Shown here one piece after another: positions 62,195 to 64,000 of a stretch of DNA of 64,000 bases. Every line of letters starts with the position of its first letter. Position 1 is the first letter of the stretch. The translations under genes were made by a program, and so were the position numbers. Below the pieces are notes generated by a model, which did no database searches, was not told where the DNA came from, and worked only from the letters and a program-made list of their open reading frames with translations. This stretch comes from Cellulomonas chitinilytica (GTDB lineage: Bacteria; Actinomycetota; Actinomycetes; Actinomycetales; Cellulomonadaceae): NCBI RefSeq assembly GCF_016862675.1, contig NZ_BONK01000005.1:186001-250000 (forward strand), read 5' to 3'.

Positions 62195-63332
62195 CGGGCT
62201 GGTGGTGGCGCTCGCGCTCTGGGTGGTCGCTGGCATCCAGGTGGTGCGCACTCTTCGCGGTGCGGGGTCGTGGTCGCTGACGGTTGCGGTGGTGGCGCTG
62301 GCCACCGGCCTGACGATCGACGCGGATGTCGTCAGTGCCGCGCTCGGCCGGTCGGTCGTTCTTGCCGTCGTCGAGCACACCTCCATCCTTGTAGCCGCAG
62401 TCGCCACTCTCGCCTTCATTCGCTGCGCAGCCGACGAGAACGGCCATCTCGCGAACCCGGTACGGCGTGCGGCGTGGATCGTCGCTGCGGTCGCACTCAC
62501 GGCCCCGCTGCTGCGCGCGACCCAGGAACTTCCCGCGGCGGCCGAGGCGCGCGCTGACGTGTACGCCGATTCGCCGTTCTGGGGGATCCACTGGGCGACG
62601 TTCCTAGGACTTCTCATGGTCGTCATGTGCCGCTGCGCGGTGCTGGGCTTCAGTAACGCCCCGCGCGCGCGAGGGCTGCTCCGGGTGCGGCTCGTCGGTA
62701 TCGGCGTCGCATGCGTGGTGGGTGCTGGCTACGCGGTGCTGAAGTCCGTCCTTCTCGTCACGCTCGCACTTTCGCTCGGCTCCGCTGAACTGGCGGATGT
62801 GCTGAGTGCGGCAGAGCAGGCGGCGCTGATGCTGTCGATCACGATCACCGCAGCCGCACTTCTCGCTGGGGCGGTCGAGTCGATCCGGCAGGAGATCGTG
62901 GTGCGCTCTCGCGTGTGGGCGCTGTGGCCGCTGTGGGTCGGGCTCTGGGAGCACGCCCCGCACATGCCCTCCGCGACGCCGCCTCGCCGGCTGGCCGCGA
63001 CGTTGGCGCGCGAGAGCCGAATGATCCTGGTCCGCCAGGTCGTCGAGCTCGGTGATGCGACAAGGACGCTCGGGCCGTTCCTGAGAGAGCGCGACGCGTC
63101 CAGTCCCGCCGACGAGGCCCGTGCGCTCGCGGACGCCGCTGCACGCCGTTCGGCCGGCGCCATTCCAGAGGGGCCAGGGCAGCCGGCTCCGGGAAGCACT
63201 GTGGACGAGCGGGTGGCGTACCTTCGGCCCATCGCTCGGGGATGGGGCCGGACGGGCGCGGCCGCCTCGAAGACCGGAGCGCCTCGCGGCGCGCCGGTCC
63301 GAACTGTGTACGACAGCGACCGCGAGGCGTAA
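62187..63332 (+). CDS. MAB_1171c-like membrane protein
   Basis: A 381-residue protein. Residues 1-235 contain seven hydrophobic helices (VALALWVVAGIQVV ... TFLGLLMVVMCRCAVLG ... LSITITAAALLAGAV). The cytosolic C-terminal 145 residues follow (WALWPLWVGLWEHAPHM, ESRMILVRQVVELGDATRTL). This matches the MAB_1171c group often coded after XRE and ImmA genes in actinobacteria. Its job is unknown. GTG 62187 follows GGTGG and overlaps the protease stop. Confidence 0.72.
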   Translation: MSDGLVVALALWVVAGIQVVRTLRGAGSWSLTVAVVALATGLTIDADVVSAALGRSVVLAVVEHTSILVAAVATLAFIRCAADENGHLANPVRRAAWIVAAVALTAPLLRATQELPAAAEARADVYADSPFWGIHWATFLGLLMVVMCRCAVLGFSNAPRARGLLRVRLVGIGVACVVGAGYAVLKSVLLVTLALSLGSAELADVLSAAEQAALMLSITITAAALLAGAVESIRQEIVVRSRVWALWPLWVGLWEHAPHMPSATPPRRLAATLARESRMILVRQVVELGDATRTLGPFLRERDASSPADEARALADAAARRSAGAIPEGPGQPAPGSTVDERVAYLRPIARGWGRTGAAASKTGAPRGAPVRTVYDSDREA

Positions 63333-63338
63333 CCTGCA

Positions 63339-63354
63339 CGATAAGCGCTAGTGC
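63339..63354 (-). promoter_or_regulatory. Shared promoter motif copy 2
   Basis: Read on the minus strand, GCACTAGCGCTTATCG matches the motif at 56853-56868. It lies between the membrane protein stop and the last lipoprotein gene. CATATTGAT just to its right could be a -10 on the plus strand. Confidence 0.4.
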
Positions 63355-63449
63355 ATATTGATCAGAATCGCGAGGGCCCGACTGCCGGAGGCTGGCCCGG
63401 CGCTTGCGGAAGGTGCCAGTCGCAGGGCGCGGTGAGCAGGGGGAGAGCG

Positions 63450-64000
63450 ATGGTCGTGAAGTGCCGTCTCGCGGGGGCGCTAGGCGCGCCGCTCGTGCTC
63501 CTGCTCGCCGCATGCACGAGCAGCGGCAACGCACCTGAGGCGTCGACGAGCGCGCCGACGCAGGCCGCCCCGACGACCGCGGCGCCCTCGCTCTCGGCGG
63601 AGGACGAGGCCGCAAGTGCCGCGGCACAGGTCGTGAGTGCCTACTTCCGAACGGTGGTCAGCTGCCTCGCCGACCCGCCGAACTCTCCGTCGACGTGCTT
63701 CGACGGCGTGACGATCGCGACCGAGCGCACCAACATGAACAACGCGCTGATCAGCGCACAGCAGGCGAAGACGAAGGCCGTCGGCTCGATCGAGGTGGTC
63801 TCAACGGAACGTCGGAGCGTTGACCTGAGCGGCGATCCCTCCGCTACGCCGCCAGTCGCGCCGACGGTCGTGCTGCGGGTGTGCAGCGATGGAGCGACGT
63901 TCGATGTGCTGAACTCCGCCGGCCAGTCGGTCATCCCCGCGACCCAGCCCGATCGCGAAGTCGCCGACGTCACGGTCGTCGACTACGGGTACCCGGATGC
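63450..64000 (+). CDS. Lipoprotein, unknown (3' end cut by window edge)
   Basis: The first 183 residues of a lipoprotein: signal VVKCRLAGALGAPLVLLLAAC with lipobox LLAAC, a Thr/Ala/Ser/Pro linker, then a globular part (AQVVSAYFRTVVSCLADPPNSPSTCF ... VVLRVCSDGATFDVL). This resembles secreted beta-alpha proteins encoded in integrative elements. ATG 63450 follows GGGGAG with 4-base spacing. The C-terminus is outside the window. Confidence 0.75.
   Translation, partial: MVVKCRLAGALGAPLVLLLAACTSSGNAPEASTSAPTQAAPTTAAPSLSAEDEAASAAAQVVSAYFRTVVSCLADPPNSPSTCFDGVTIATERTNMNNALISAQQAKTKAVGSIEVVSTERRSVDLSGDPSATPPVAPTVVLRVCSDGATFDVLNSAGQSVIPATQPDREVADVTVVDYGYPD

Noticed and set aside
1..64000. CRISPR arrays, rRNA genes or intact insertion sequences
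   Set aside because: No regularly spaced repeats, no rRNA-like sequence and no complete transposase with terminal repeats were seen on reading the window.

Overview
The window is chromosomal DNA of a very GC-rich actinobacterium. Third codon positions are almost all G or C, GTG starts are common, and several genes look leaderless. The gene families (RamB-type regulator, GTP-dependent PEP carboxykinase, HelR, a DinB2-type polymerase, MalT-like LuxR regulators, an EspR-like regulator) and a perfect CebR/CelR-type cellulose-regulon palindrome point to Micrococcales, perhaps Cellulomonas or a relative. The genus is an inference.

Positions 1-16.8 kb are mostly housekeeping or stable accessory genes. 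They include a cysteine dioxygenase preceded by a tiny Cys-rich leader ORF, a secreted protein behind a CebR-like operator, a Csp-type copper storage protein, pckG divergent from a RamB-like regulator, a membrane protein behind a possible ECF promoter, a DinB2-like polymerase divergent from an MFS transporter, a P-type cation ATPase, an HNH-like protein, a large LuxR regulator, and a beta protein with a glycine-zipper insert.

Positions 16.8-28 kb hold an aromatic catabolic locus. A seven-gene minus-strand operon (TPP enzyme, FAH-RraA fusion, GntR regulator, hpaE, hpaD, hpaH, hpaI) encodes meta-cleavage of homoprotocatechuate. A divergent FAD monooxygenase and a phenylalanine 4-hydroxylase flank it. 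Together they suggest a Phe to Tyr to 4-hydroxyphenylacetate to homoprotocatechuate to pyruvate plus succinate semialdehyde route. Two copies of one operator-like motif sit at its control regions.

Positions 28-42 kb contain a low-GC membrane gene, the RNA polymerase recycling ATPase HelR, and a compact minus-strand biosynthetic operon: ACP, fatty acyl-AMP ligase, two oversized acyl-CoA dehydrogenase homologues, alpha/beta hydrolase, methyltransferase and P450. It ends beside a perfect 15-bp terminator hairpin. The ACP/ligase/dehydrogenase core resembles the MbtL/MbtM/MbtN unit that desaturates an ACP-bound fatty acid in mycobactin synthesis. This is the best candidate here for an undescribed pathway.

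Positions 42-50 kb hold a MalT-like regulator and then an accessory zone with a transposase remnant, a frameshifted pseudogene, a WXG100-like protein paired with a Gly/Ala-rich putative type VII effector, and a lipoprotein whose start codon lies in a perfect hairpin.

From 50 kb to the right edge lies an integrated element. A 3' tRNA fragment (attachment site) flanked by paired 10-bp repeats precedes a tyrosine integrase. Then come small membrane proteins and lipoproteins, a LexA-box-controlled leaderless gene, translationally coupled hypothetical genes, a double-HTH regulator, a 42-residue zinc ribbon, an orphan toxin fragment with an Imm11-like immunity gene, and an EspR-like regulator/ImmA protease/membrane protein module. 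The element runs off the right end, and no second attachment site is seen.
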